NCBI GenBank assembly: GCA_016207545.1
Contig: JACQPO010000002.1
Location: 1 to 6,308, forward strand
DNA from: Methanobacteriota archaeon
GTDB lineage: Archaea > Thermoplasmatota > Thermoplasmata > RBG-16-68-12 > EA-27
Direction of reading: 5' to 3'
DNA length: 6,308 nucleotides
Translations under genes and position numbers: made by a program
Shown: piece by piece, positions 1 to 5,566 of the stretch
How the letters are laid out: each line of letters begins with the position of its first letter
How positions within the stretch are numbered: position 1 is the stretch's first letter
Notes under the pieces: model-generated
The model's input: the letters and a program-made list of their open reading frames with translations, nothing else
What the model was told of the DNA's origin: nothing
Databases searched by the model: none

Positions 1-1
1 C

Positions 2-217
2 CGCGGGACGACGGACCTCGGCCCGCTGTCCGTCGACCAATGGCTCAACGTGCTCGGGACTGGCGGTGTCCTCATCGGGGCAGGGCTGACCGCGATCGAG
101 ATTTTCGTCATCCAAGCGGTATGCATCTTGTGCCTGTTCGGCTTCGCCATTGGAATCGCGATCCTGGGGCTGGCGGTGCTCGGGGCAAGGTGTCAATCCG
201 CAAGCAAGTCCGAATAG
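2..217 (+). CDS. VKOR-family protein, C-terminal fragment (5' end outside window)
   Basis: This is the last 71 residues of an open frame that enters from the left edge and stops at TAG 215-217. The visible part contains two hydrophobic stretches around a short loop. The second reads EIFVIQAVCILCLFGFAIGI, where C-I-L-C (codons at 122-133) matches the CxxC active site that in vitamin K epoxide reductase homologues sits at the start of the last core helix. Family members are integral membrane enzymes that reoxidise thioredoxin-like partners using quinones and so drive disulfide formation outside the membrane. The tail after the helix is short and polar (RCQSASKSE) and has one further Cys. Whether a thioredoxin domain is fused upstream cannot be seen. 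The frame overlaps the convergent CYTH gene by 25 bp at its 3' end. The assignment rests on the CxxC helix context alone, so another small membrane oxidoreductase is possible. Confidence 0.72.
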   Translation, partial: RGTTDLGPLSVDQWLNVLGTGGVLIGAGLTAIEIFVIQAVCILCLFGFAIGIAILGLAVLGARCQSASKSE

Positions 218-747
218 GAGGACGCCACGAGGTCCTCGTCCGGGATGTCGAACGCTCTCCGCAGTCCCGCCAGCTTCGCCCGGCCCGCGGCGATCGCGTC
301 CGCCTCGTCCTCCACCGCCAGCTCGAACTCCAAGAAGCGCCCAAGGCCGTCCACCTTGTCGAGGTGCACCTGCACCCCCTCGTGGCGGTAGATTTCGCGG
401 CGCTTCCGGACGACGACCTGGATGCCGAGAACGCGCGTGAGCATCTCCTTCAAGGCGGCGGAGTCTCCGACCTCATGCAGGAGGACTTCGCTCTCCTTGA
501 CGTCCGTCGCGTCCGGGCGCTCGTAGTACACGAGCTGCGCGCCTCGGCGCCCCTCGACCTCGCGCAGCTTGAGCCTCCGCTCCCCCAAGGCGAAGTACGT
601 GTCGGTCTGGCGGAACGTGCCCACGTGCTCGCTCCCCGTCAGGATCGCGCGCGCCCGCTCTGAACGCTCGTATCGCGCCTTCAGCTCCACGAGCCGCTTT
701 CGGTCCGCCACACGGCCCGCATCGTCGGCGCGGGGAAGAATCTTCAC
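193..747 (-). CDS. CYTH-domain protein (class IV adenylate cyclase / triphosphatase-like)
   Basis: The product is 184 residues from a GTG at 747-745, stopping at TGA 195-193. It is a single CYTH triphosphate-tunnel domain. Visible elements are VELKAR (20-25), QTDTYF (47-52), RLKLREVEG (58-66), LVYYERPD (72-79), KRREIY (115-120), and VHLDKVDGLGRFLEFE (127-142), whose Asp130, Glu140 and Glu142 fit metal-binding positions. The family hydrolyses or cyclises triphosphate substrates; members annotated CyaB make cAMP from ATP, but many archaeal relatives have no proven substrate. The first Glu of the classic ExExK motif is replaced (L-V-E-L-K). The start overlaps the Tsr3 stop by 4 bp (GTGA) and has an AAGGAG ribosome site (753-758) 5 nt upstream, so it is probably translated by coupling to Tsr3. 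A second in-frame GTG at 711 lies closer to the domain but lacks such a site. The fold is well supported; the reaction is not. Confidence 0.88.
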   Translation of the reverse strand: MKILPRADDAGRVADRKRLVELKARYERSERARAILTGSEHVGTFRQTDTYFALGERRLKLREVEGRRGAQLVYYERPDATDVKESEVLLHEVGDSAALKEMLTRVLGIQVVVRKRREIYRHEGVQVHLDKVDGLGRFLEFELAVEDEADAIAAGRAKLAGLRRAFDIPDEDLVASSYSDLLAD

Positions 748-1259
748 ACGAACTCCTTCTGCGCCTCGACGACTTCCGCGCCCGTCCGCGCCGCGCGGTA
801 CGCCTCGAGCGGCTCCCGGTTCAGGAGGAGGAACTGCCCCCCCCAGGCGAACTTCCCGAGCAGGCGTCGCGCGTGATCCGCACGGTCGAAGATGTACAGG
901 GCGGCCGCAAGCGCCTCCACGCTCGACAGGATGAGTGGCTTCCCGTAGTTCACGGGATTCGCCGCCAGCAGGTATGGGAGCGCTCTCGCCCGCCGATCCG
1001 GAAGACTTGGGAACACGCCCCGTTTCCAGCTGACGTCGATCACGCCGAGGCCGTGCGTCTCCGCGTTCCCGCGATCCGCCCGGGAGAGCGCGACGCCCGC
1101 CTCCGGATGCAGCACGACGGCCCCGCGCGGCACTTGGTGCGCCCGCGGGTATAGGGCAATCAGCCGGAAGCGTGCGAGCTTTTTCGACGTGCACCGCTTC
1201 GGGTCGCACTGCTCTAGGTGGAAGGCGAAGAGTGGGATGTCCACGGCGAGGGCATGCAT
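744..1259 (-). CDS. tsr3: Tsr3-type rRNA aminocarboxypropyltransferase
   Basis: The 171-residue product starts at ATG 1259-1257 and stops at TGA 746-744, a normal length for archaeal Tsr3. The characteristic blocks appear in order: CDPKRCTSKKL (18-28), VVLHPE (48-53), SRAD (59-62), VIDVSW (73-78), RALPYLLAANPVNYGKP (92-108), a Ser/Glu-Ala segment SSVEALAAALYI, and FAWGGQFLLLN near the end. Tsr3 is a SPOUT-like enzyme that transfers the 3-amino-3-carboxypropyl group of S-adenosylmethionine to a hypermodified pseudouridine in small-subunit rRNA, a late step in ribosome maturation in eukaryotes and archaea. The frame stays open far upstream on this strand through the opposite-strand surface-protein gene, but family similarity begins only here. 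The gene is first in a two-gene unit with the CYTH gene. A TATA-like ATTAAT at 1315-1320 could drive it, giving a leader of about 30 nt. Confidence 0.95.
   Translation of the reverse strand: MHALAVDIPLFAFHLEQCDPKRCTSKKLARFRLIALYPRAHQVPRGAVVLHPEAGVALSRADRGNAETHGLGVIDVSWKRGVFPSLPDRRARALPYLLAANPVNYGKPLILSSVEALAAALYIFDRADHARRLLGKFAWGGQFLLLNREPLEAYRAARTGAEVVEAQKEFV
753..758 (-). promoter_or_regulatory. Ribosome binding site of the CYTH gene, inside tsr3
   Basis: Read on the minus strand the bases are AAGGAG, 5 nt before the GTG at 747. This site selects the upstream GTG over the in-frame GTG at 711. It lies within the last codons of tsr3, which fits coupled translation. Confidence 0.65.
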
Positions 1260-1307
1260 CCAGGCCCCATGGACATTCGCCCGCCGACGACGGTTCGACG
1301 TTTGCTC

Positions 1308-1321
1308 CAAAGGGATTAATA
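1308..1321 (+). promoter_or_regulatory. TATA/BRE-like promoter in the divergent intergenic region
   Basis: The sequence CAAAGGGATTAATA joins a purine-rich BRE-like half (CAAAGGG) to an A/T box (ATTAATA) in otherwise GC-rich DNA. With the usual spacing of about 27 nt from box centre to start, transcription would begin near 1345 and give a leader of about 44 nt to the TTG at 1389. The ATTAAT core is a perfect palindrome, so the same box could also serve tsr3 on the minus strand with a start near 1291, although the BRE-like bases favour the plus strand. Almost the same string, CAAAGGGTTAAT, lies before the C/D sRNA at 4147-4158. Confidence 0.5.
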
Positions 1322-1373
1322 CGGTGACGGGCGTTTGAGCCATCTCCCCGGGGGAGGTTCCGCCGGGGTTGGC

Positions 1374-1379
1374 GGGAGG
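1374..1379 (+). promoter_or_regulatory. Shine-Dalgarno site deciding the TTG start at 1389
   Basis: GGGAGG lies 9 nt before the TTG at 1389. No ATG or GTG exists in this frame between the predicted transcription start and the signal peptide, so this site marks the likely initiation codon. A TTG at 1335 lies upstream of the predicted transcript start and has no comparable site. Confidence 0.5.
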
Positions 1380-1388
1380 GCGGGTATC

Positions 1389-4142
1389 TTGGAACGCGGG
1401 AAGCTGGTCCGGATTCTCATCGTCGTTGTAGCTGGACTCGTGCTCGTCGGTGCGATCCCGCCCTACCCCGTTGGCGCCGCGGGGGATTCTCCTGAGCGGC
1501 TGACGGTTGCCTCGGCGGCGAGCCTGGTGGGTCTCCCGCTCTCCACCGATTTCCGTTCCGAGGCGGCGGCCGAGACGGCGGGTGCCTCCCCTCACGCCTT
1601 GCTGTCTTCGGTCTCGGAGCGGCCCGCGAGGGCGTCGCCCGATCTGACCCCGCTCGATCCGCCGTTCATTGGCAACCTGCGGGTGACGACGGACTCGCTG
1701 CCCCAGGATCGCCCCTCCATGGCCCGGGACAGCCAAGGGCGAATCTACGTTGCGTTCGAGCATCAGTCCCTGACAAGCACGGACGTGTACCTCGCGTGGT
1801 CCGATGACTTCGGTCGAACGTGGTCCGCCCCTCGCGCGGTCGCGGCCTCCGCGTCGAACGAGGGGAGCCCGAGCCTCGTGGTGACGGACGGGGACGTCCT
1901 CACGGTGTTCATCCAGCAGGATATCGCCGCGGACGGATTCATGTATGTGCAGTCCACGGACCGAGGCGCTACCTGGCGGCCGTTCCTCCTCTCGACCACG
2001 GGTGCCCCCCTTAGCGACTACCGGCATCCGTCGTTCGTGGGGAGCGGCAGCGCGGTGTACGGGTTGCATCAAGTTTGGTGCACGGCCTCCCCGGATTGCT
2101 TGCCTGGCGCTTGGACGTTCGTCCTGTGGTGGGACCTCGACATCACTACGCCTGGGGGCTGGACGGGTCTCTACTTCCTTGCGAGGCCCGACTTGGAATT
2201 CTTCCACCCGGTCGCTGGGTTCAACGAGATGACAGGCCAGGTCGTGGGGGCAGCCGAATATGAAATTGTCGACAACGTGGCTTGGGACTTCTTCTGGTTC
2301 CGGTTCGACCTCGCGACCCCCGCCCTCATCATCGACGGGATCATGTGCGGGGACTTCTGTCCCTCCACGGAATTCGTGTGGCCCGCGGTCGCCGTGGACG
2401 GCAACTCGATCCTGACCGCCGCTCACTTCATCAACGCGACGGCGACCCCGCCGATCACGACGCGCACGATTTTCGCCGCGGCCTCCGTGGATGGCGGCAC
2501 GAATTTCCTCCTCGTGAACGAAGCCGGGGGCGGCCTCCTCGACCCCGACTCCGTCGACCAGCAGTTCGTCTCCGTGGAGGTCCGAGGAAGCCTGATGTCG
2601 TTCGCGTTCCTCAAAGGAAGCGCGGTCACGTTCGTGAACTCCACGGACGCGGGCATCAGCGTGGGCACGTCTGTGTCCGTGGCGGACAATGCGCCGGGTA
2701 CGGCCGCGCTCGTCAGCCGCGCGGTGGACATCGAGGATATCGGAGGCGAGGTGTTGGCGGCGTGGCACGACACCCGCGATGGCGACGACAACATCTACTT
2801 CGCGGGTCAGAAGTACCGCGTCTCGGTGGACACGAATCCCGTCGGACTCCTCGTTCGGTTCGACGGCGGACCGTTGCAGACCACGCCCGTGACCGTGGGA
2901 TTCTTGGCAGGATCGAGCCACTCGATCGAGGCGCAGGCGACCCAGCCCGGCGCGCCGGGCGTCCGCTACGTGTTCGCGAACTGGTCCGACGCGACGACGA
3001 CGAATCCCCGGACCGTGCTCGCTTCCGGGGACGGAAGTTTTCTGGCGAACTTCCGAACTCAATTCAACACAACCGTCGCGACCGTCCCGACGGGTCGCGA
3101 GGTGACCGTCGACGGCGGCATGCAGGCCGGGCCTTTCCAATTCTGGTGCGACGCAGGGGCCTCCCATACGGTCGAGGCACCGAGCCCCCAGTCGTTGACG
3201 GCCACGAGCCGCTATCGGTTCACCGGTTGGAGCGACGGGGGAGCGCAGAGCCATGCGATCGCGTGCAACGCCCCCGCGACGATCACCGCTTCGTTTGTCC
3301 TTGAATATCGACTGACCCTCACGAACGACGATCCTGCGGGGTCGGGGACGAGCGCGGTCTCCCAGCCGAACCCGGACGGGTGGTACGCGGATGGCACGCC
3401 CGTGACCCTCGTCGCGTCAGAGTCCGTCACGACCTCGGCCGGGGACGAGCGCTTCGTGTTCCTCCGATGGGGCACCGGGTCGACGGACCGCATCCAGATG
3501 GTCACGATGACGGAAGCCCGAACGCTCAGCGTGGAATGGACGCGACAAGTTCGCATTCGGGTTGAGACGAACCCGCCCCTCGCGGACGTCCAGCCGACGA
3601 TCGACGGGGTTCCCGTCCCCGTGGCGGGCGTGTTCCTCGACGAGGGCGTACCCGTGGCCGTTCGCGTGCCCTCGGAGGTTGTGAGCGGCGGCAAGACGTA
3701 CCGGTTCGAGGGATGGGCGGGAATCCCGGGCGGGGCAGCGCTGACGTACTCGCCCTCGAACCCCGAGGTCCTCGTCGCCCGCTACCGCGAGGTCAGCGCG
3801 TTCGAATCCCCCGCGGTCATCGGCGGCCTCATCGCCCTCATCGTCGCCGCGCTCTTGGTCGCCTTCTTCCTGTGGCGGCGCCGACGGGGGCCGATCGCCG
3901 CGCCGCCCGCAACCGCAGGAGTTGCTCCTGCGGCTCCGCCTCCGCCGCCGGAGATGGCCACGATGGACTGCCCCTCCTGCGGGATGACGATCGAGGCGAA
4001 GCCGGGGCCGTGCCCCGTCTGCGGCGCGCAGGTTACGCCGCCGGAGGACGAGAGGGTCCGGAAGCTCGAGGAGGCATACCGCTCGGGTCGCATCAGCGAA
4101 GCCGTGTACCGCGCGAACCTGGAGAAGCTGCGGAAGAAGTGA
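1389..4142 (+). CDS. Membrane-anchored BNR/sialidase-like surface protein with tandem repeats and cytoplasmic zinc ribbon
   Basis: From TTG 1389 the product has 917 residues. Residues 1-31 look like a signal peptide (MERGKLVR, a hydrophobic core ILIVVVAGLVLVGAI, then VGAAG). Residues of roughly 80-475 form a propeller-like region with Asp-box motifs SDDFGRTW (138), STDRGATW (189), SVDGGTNF (366) and a weaker STDAGIS (418), closing with AWHDTRDGDDNIYFA. Four tandem repeats of 80-82 residues follow (476-799), each ending in a [FW]xxW plus acidic or small-residue pattern and an aromatic strand. One transmembrane helix spans 809-829, followed by RRRR, a Pro/Ala-rich linker, a CPSC...CPVC zinc ribbon (Cys 861, 864, 875, 878), and a final 29-residue amphipathic segment resembling SHOCT. 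Topology would be outside propeller, inside zinc ribbon. BNR propellers bind or cleave glycans in some families, but catalytic sialidase residues are not evident, so enzyme activity is not claimed. The start codon is less certain than the rest. Confidence 0.85.
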   Translation: MERGKLVRILIVVVAGLVLVGAIPPYPVGAAGDSPERLTVASAASLVGLPLSTDFRSEAAAETAGASPHALLSSVSERPARASPDLTPLDPPFIGNLRVTTDSLPQDRPSMARDSQGRIYVAFEHQSLTSTDVYLAWSDDFGRTWSAPRAVAASASNEGSPSLVVTDGDVLTVFIQQDIAADGFMYVQSTDRGATWRPFLLSTTGAPLSDYRHPSFVGSGSAVYGLHQVWCTASPDCLPGAWTFVLWWDLDITTPGGWTGLYFLARPDLEFFHPVAGFNEMTGQVVGAAEYEIVDNVAWDFFWFRFDLATPALIIDGIMCGDFCPSTEFVWPAVAVDGNSILTAAHFINATATPPITTRTIFAAASVDGGTNFLLVNEAGGGLLDPDSVDQQFVSVEVRGSLMSFAFLKGSAVTFVNSTDAGISVGTSVSVADNAPGTAALVSRAVDIEDIGGEVLAAWHDTRDGDDNIYFAGQKYRVSVDTNPVGLLVRFDGGPLQTTPVTVGFLAGSSHSIEAQATQPGAPGVRYVFANWSDATTTNPRTVLASGDGSFLANFRTQFNTTVATVPTGREVTVDGGMQAGPFQFWCDAGASHTVEAPSPQSLTATSRYRFTGWSDGGAQSHAIACNAPATITASFVLEYRLTLTNDDPAGSGTSAVSQPNPDGWYADGTPVTLVASESVTTSAGDERFVFLRWGTGSTDRIQMVTMTEARTLSVEWTRQVRIRVETNPPLADVQPTIDGVPVPVAGVFLDEGVPVAVRVPSEVVSGGKTYRFEGWAGIPGGAALTYSPSNPEVLVARYREVSAFESPAVIGGLIALIVAALLVAFFLWRRRRGPIAAPPATAGVAPAAPPPPPEMATMDCPSCGMTIEAKPGPCPVCGAQVTPPEDERVRKLEEAYRSGRISEAVYRANLEKLRKK
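2814..3785 (+). repeat. Four tandem protein repeats of about 80 residues in the surface protein
   Basis: Four consecutive units are seen at 2814-3053, 3054-3296, 3297-3539 and 3540-3785. Each starts with a beta strand such as YRVSVDTNP, FNTTVATVP, YRLTLTNDD or VRIRVETNP. Each then has an [YF]xFxxW core (YVFANW, YRFTGW, FVFLRW, YRFEGW) and ends with an aromatic strand (FLANF, ITASF, LSVEW, LVARY). This resembles the InlB B-repeat/bacterial repeat group of extracellular beta domains, usually stalks or spacers. The units have diverged strongly at DNA level, so they are old duplications rather than recent ones. Confidence 0.8.
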
Positions 4143-4146
4143 GCGG

Positions 4147-4158
4147 CAAAGGGTTAAT
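4147..4158 (+). promoter_or_regulatory. TATA/BRE-like promoter of the C/D box sRNA
   Basis: CAAAGGGTTAAT begins 4 nt after the stop of the surface-protein gene. Counting about 27 nt from the centre of the A/T box puts the transcription start near 4183, the first base of the sRNA closing stem. The same string with one extra A occurs at 1308-1320 in front of the surface-protein gene. It could instead be a distal promoter for the RDD gene. Confidence 0.5.
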
Positions 4159-4182
4159 GCGCACGCGTTCCCTCTTCCCCGC

Positions 4183-4241
4183 GCGGCCGTGATGACCCGA
4201 CCGACGCTGACGCGTGATGTGTGATGGGCGATCTGAGCCGC
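4183..4241 (+). ncRNA. C/D box sRNA (2'-O-methylation guide), predicted
   Basis: All parts of an archaeal double-guide C/D sRNA are present in order. They are box C GTGATGA (4189-4195, perfect RUGAUGA), an 11-nt guide (4196-4206), box D' CTGA (4207-4210), a 3-nt spacer, box C' GTGATGT (4214-4220, one mismatch), a 12-nt guide (4221-4232), and box D CTGA (4233-4236). The ends close with GCGGC (4183-4187) paired to GCCGC (4237-4241). This leaves one unpaired base before box C and none after box D, the register a kink-turn needs for L7Ae binding. Such RNAs assemble with L7Ae, Nop5 and fibrillarin and direct methylation opposite the fifth guide base before D or D'. The predicted targets are CGUCGGUCGGG (fifth base, G) for D' and AUCGCCCAUCAC (fifth base, C) for D. 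I have an unverified recollection of GUCGGUCGGG in large-subunit rRNA. The exact ends are inferred. Confidence 0.77.
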
Positions 4242-4253
4242 CCCGCAACTTCC

Positions 4254-4259
4254 ATATAG
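4254..4259 (+). promoter_or_regulatory. TATA-like box of the RDD gene
   Basis: CATATAG-type A/T core in a GC-rich setting, centre near 4256, predicting a transcription start near 4283. This lies after the first ATG (4270) and 8 nt before the second in-frame ATG (4291), so it argues for the second start. Confidence 0.5.
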
Positions 4260-4290
4260 TCCGAATCCGATGGCGCCGCGGGATGCACTC

Positions 4291-4755
4291 ATGGTGAGCG
4301 GGTTCGAAGTCTTAGGCCACAGTCGCGCGCTGCAACTGCACTGGGCCCGTCGGTTCGCGGCCTACGTGATCGACCTTGTGACGGTCTTGATGCCCACGTG
4401 GACGATCTTGACCCTCCTCGGCGTGCGGGACAACGTGTTCCTGGCCGTCGCCTCGGGCGTCGTGTTCGTCCTCTACGGCGCTACCTCGGAGGCGCTCCAC
4501 GGGCAGACCCTCGGGAAGTACGTGTTCGGCCTCGAGGTGCGCGCGGTCAACGGACCGATGACCCTCCGCAAGGCGGCCGCGCGGAACGCGCCGAAGTTCT
4601 TCTGGTACATCTTCCCGCTCCTCGACCTCATCCTCGGCTTGCTGGGCCAGGGCGATCCCCGCCAGCGGTTTTCGGACCGCGCGATCGGGACGACGGTCGT
4701 GTGGCGGGATGCCCTGCCGTTCGCGAAGGGGCGCGGCGAACCCCGCGTCACGTGA
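4291..4755 (+). CDS. RDD-family membrane protein
   Basis: From ATG 4291 the product has 154 residues; the in-frame ATG at 4270 would add 7 but lies upstream of the predicted transcript start. It shows the RDD family pattern. WARRFAAYVIDLV (18-30) has the conserved Arg before helix 1 and an Asp within it. Three hydrophobic segments lie at about 22-44, 49-69 and 103-119. There is a loop motif HGQTLGKYVFGLEVRAVNG (70-88), an R-N-A-P segment before helix 3, and QRFSDRAIGTTVVW (125-138) at the end. RDD proteins are small membrane proteins of mostly unknown function; some have been linked to transport or stress, but nothing here points to a substrate. The gene has its own TATA-like box and is followed by an independent promoter for the next gene, so it appears monocistronic. 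Confidence 0.88.
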   Translation: MVSGFEVLGHSRALQLHWARRFAAYVIDLVTVLMPTWTILTLLGVRDNVFLAVASGVVFVLYGATSEALHGQTLGKYVFGLEVRAVNGPMTLRKAAARNAPKFFWYIFPLLDLILGLLGQGDPRQRFSDRAIGTTVVWRDALPFAKGRGEPRVT

Positions 4756-4764
4756 GCCGCACCG

Positions 4765-4771
4765 TTATATA
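4765..4771 (+). promoter_or_regulatory. TATA box of the small DUF3303-like gene
   Basis: TTATATA with its centre at 4768 is the clearest TATA box in the window, 10 nt after the RDD stop codon. Its centre is 27 nt before the ATG at 4795, which predicts a leaderless mRNA beginning at that ATG, and only 15 nt before the ATG at 4783. Confidence 0.65.
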
Positions 4772-4794
4772 CAAACGGGCGGATGGCGTACGGG

Positions 4795-5049
4795 ATGATC
4801 TTCCTCTGCCAGCTGCGGATTCTCCCGGGACAGCTCGACGAGGCCACGCGGACGTTCCGCCATCCGAAGCTCCCGAACAACGTGATGGTCCACGAGTTCC
4901 TCGGACTCCTCGGGAAGCCGGACGCGATCGTCATCTTCGAGGCCCCGGATGCCGCGACCGCTGCAGAATTCGTCGTCCAGTTCGGCCGCGTCGCGGAGTC
5001 CACGACGTCCCTCGCCCTTCCGATCGAGGACATCAAGTGGACCCAGTGA
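4795..5049 (+). CDS. Small DUF3303-like alpha/beta-barrel protein
   Basis: From ATG 4795 the product has 84 residues; an ATG at 4783 would add MAYG but falls before the transcription start expected from the TATA box. The sequence MIFLCQLRILPGQLDEATRTF, a central MVHEFLGLLGKPDAIVIFEAPDAATAAEFVVQFGRV and a final strand LALPIEDIKW follow the strand-helix-strand-strand-helix-strand order of ferredoxin-like dimeric alpha/beta-barrel proteins of the DUF3303/GYD type. These are small cytoplasmic proteins that usually dimerise; no reaction is known for this group, and no metal or cofactor motif is visible here. It stands alone with its own promoter and ends 37 bp from the convergent pilin gene. The family name is from pattern resemblance and is less certain than the existence of the gene. 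Confidence 0.78.
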   Translation: MIFLCQLRILPGQLDEATRTFRHPKLPNNVMVHEFLGLLGKPDAIVIFEAPDAATAAEFVVQFGRVAESTTSLALPIEDIKWTQ

Positions 5050-5086
5050 GGCGCATGGGACCACGTTCGGCGCGCCGCGGACGGGC

Positions 5087-5566
5087 TCAGGTTGTCCACT
5101 GATGTTGGGACGCGATGCCGCCCGTCTCCTTCCACAACAGGAGGATTTTGTAGGTCGTGCCGGGGACCGTCTCGACGGTGAACATGTCCCCGATCGTCAG
5201 CCGGCCGTCCATGTCCTCGAACGTCACGTTGCCCGTGGTGCCGCCCGACAGGGGCGTCATCGCGCTCGCGTCATCCTGCGAGCTGTTGATGAGGAGCCGC
5301 AAGTCGAACTTCGCGATAGGGTAAGTCTTCGGTTCCGTGCCGGACACTTCGAGGATCGTTACGCCCGGTTCCCCTGTCGGTTTCTCGGTCAGCACGATGG
5401 GCGGCGGGGGCGACGAGATGACTTGGATGAAGCCCGTGGCCATGATGTAGACCACCGCGGCGATGACGACCGTGATCGCCACAAGGAGGATCGTCGCGAC
5501 GACGGACGAAACGCCATGCTGCCTTCGTAGCGACCGCTTTACCCGGGGAGGGGGGAAAGAAAGCAT
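5087..5566 (-). CDS. Archaeal type IV pilin-like protein, second of a pair
   Basis: The 159-residue product starts at ATG 5566-5564. Residues 1-18 form a basic leader (MLSFPPPRVKRSLRRQHG) followed by VSSVVATILLVAITVVIAAVVYIMATGF, the hydrophobic N-terminal helix of archaeal type IV pilins. A PibD-type prepilin peptidase would cut between Gly18 and Val19. The -2 residue is His rather than the usual Lys or Arg, an unusual site. After a Pro-rich turn (SSPPPP) the exported part has FDLRLLINSS, then DMDGRLTIGD (118-127), a degenerate copy of the calcium-loop motif seen intact in the other pilin, then MFTVETVPGTTYKILLLWKETGG, closely parallel to the other pilin's end. It lies 35 bp downstream of that gene and is probably co-transcribed. 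No Shine-Dalgarno site is visible; the mRNA before the ATG is only C and U runs. It may be a minor pilin. Confidence 0.88.
   Translation of the reverse strand: MLSFPPPRVKRSLRRQHGVSSVVATILLVAITVVIAAVVYIMATGFIQVISSPPPPIVLTEKPTGEPGVTILEVSGTEPKTYPIAKFDLRLLINSSQDDASAMTPLSGGTTGNVTFEDMDGRLTIGDMFTVETVPGTTYKILLLWKETGGIASQHQWTT

Noticed and set aside
40..663. Plus-strand open frame of 207 codons
   Set aside because: It is antisense to the CYTH gene and overlaps the VKOR end in a different frame; its composition is that of a shadow.
748..1209. N-terminal extension of the CYTH frame up to 1209
   Set aside because: The extension overlaps tsr3 in another frame, is Arg/Gly/Ala-rich without domain pattern, and the ribosome site and GTGA overlap place the start at 747.
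1335..1388. TTG at 1335 as start of the surface protein
   Set aside because: It lies upstream of the transcript start predicted from the box at 1315-1321, has no ribosome site, and would put a Gly-rich segment before the signal peptide.
744..3254. 836-codon open frame on the minus strand
   Set aside because: Only the part from 1259 down matches Tsr3. The rest is antisense to the surface-protein gene, has low-complexity Arg/Gly/Glu-rich sequence typical of shadows in GC-rich DNA, and runs through a promoter region.
4192..4224. Ten-codon open frame starting ATG ACC CGA
   Set aside because: Its ATG is part of box C of the C/D sRNA, it has no ribosome site, and the conserved-looking elements are RNA boxes rather than codons.
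3417..4292. Minus-strand open frame of 291 codons
   Set aside because: It is antisense to the repeats and tail of the surface protein and to the C/D sRNA, with Arg/His/Asp-rich shadow composition.
5050..5086. Possible terminator between the convergent small gene and pilin
   Set aside because: The 37 bp are GC-rich with only a short CGCGCCGCG-like palindrome and no T-run on either strand, so no terminator can be supported.
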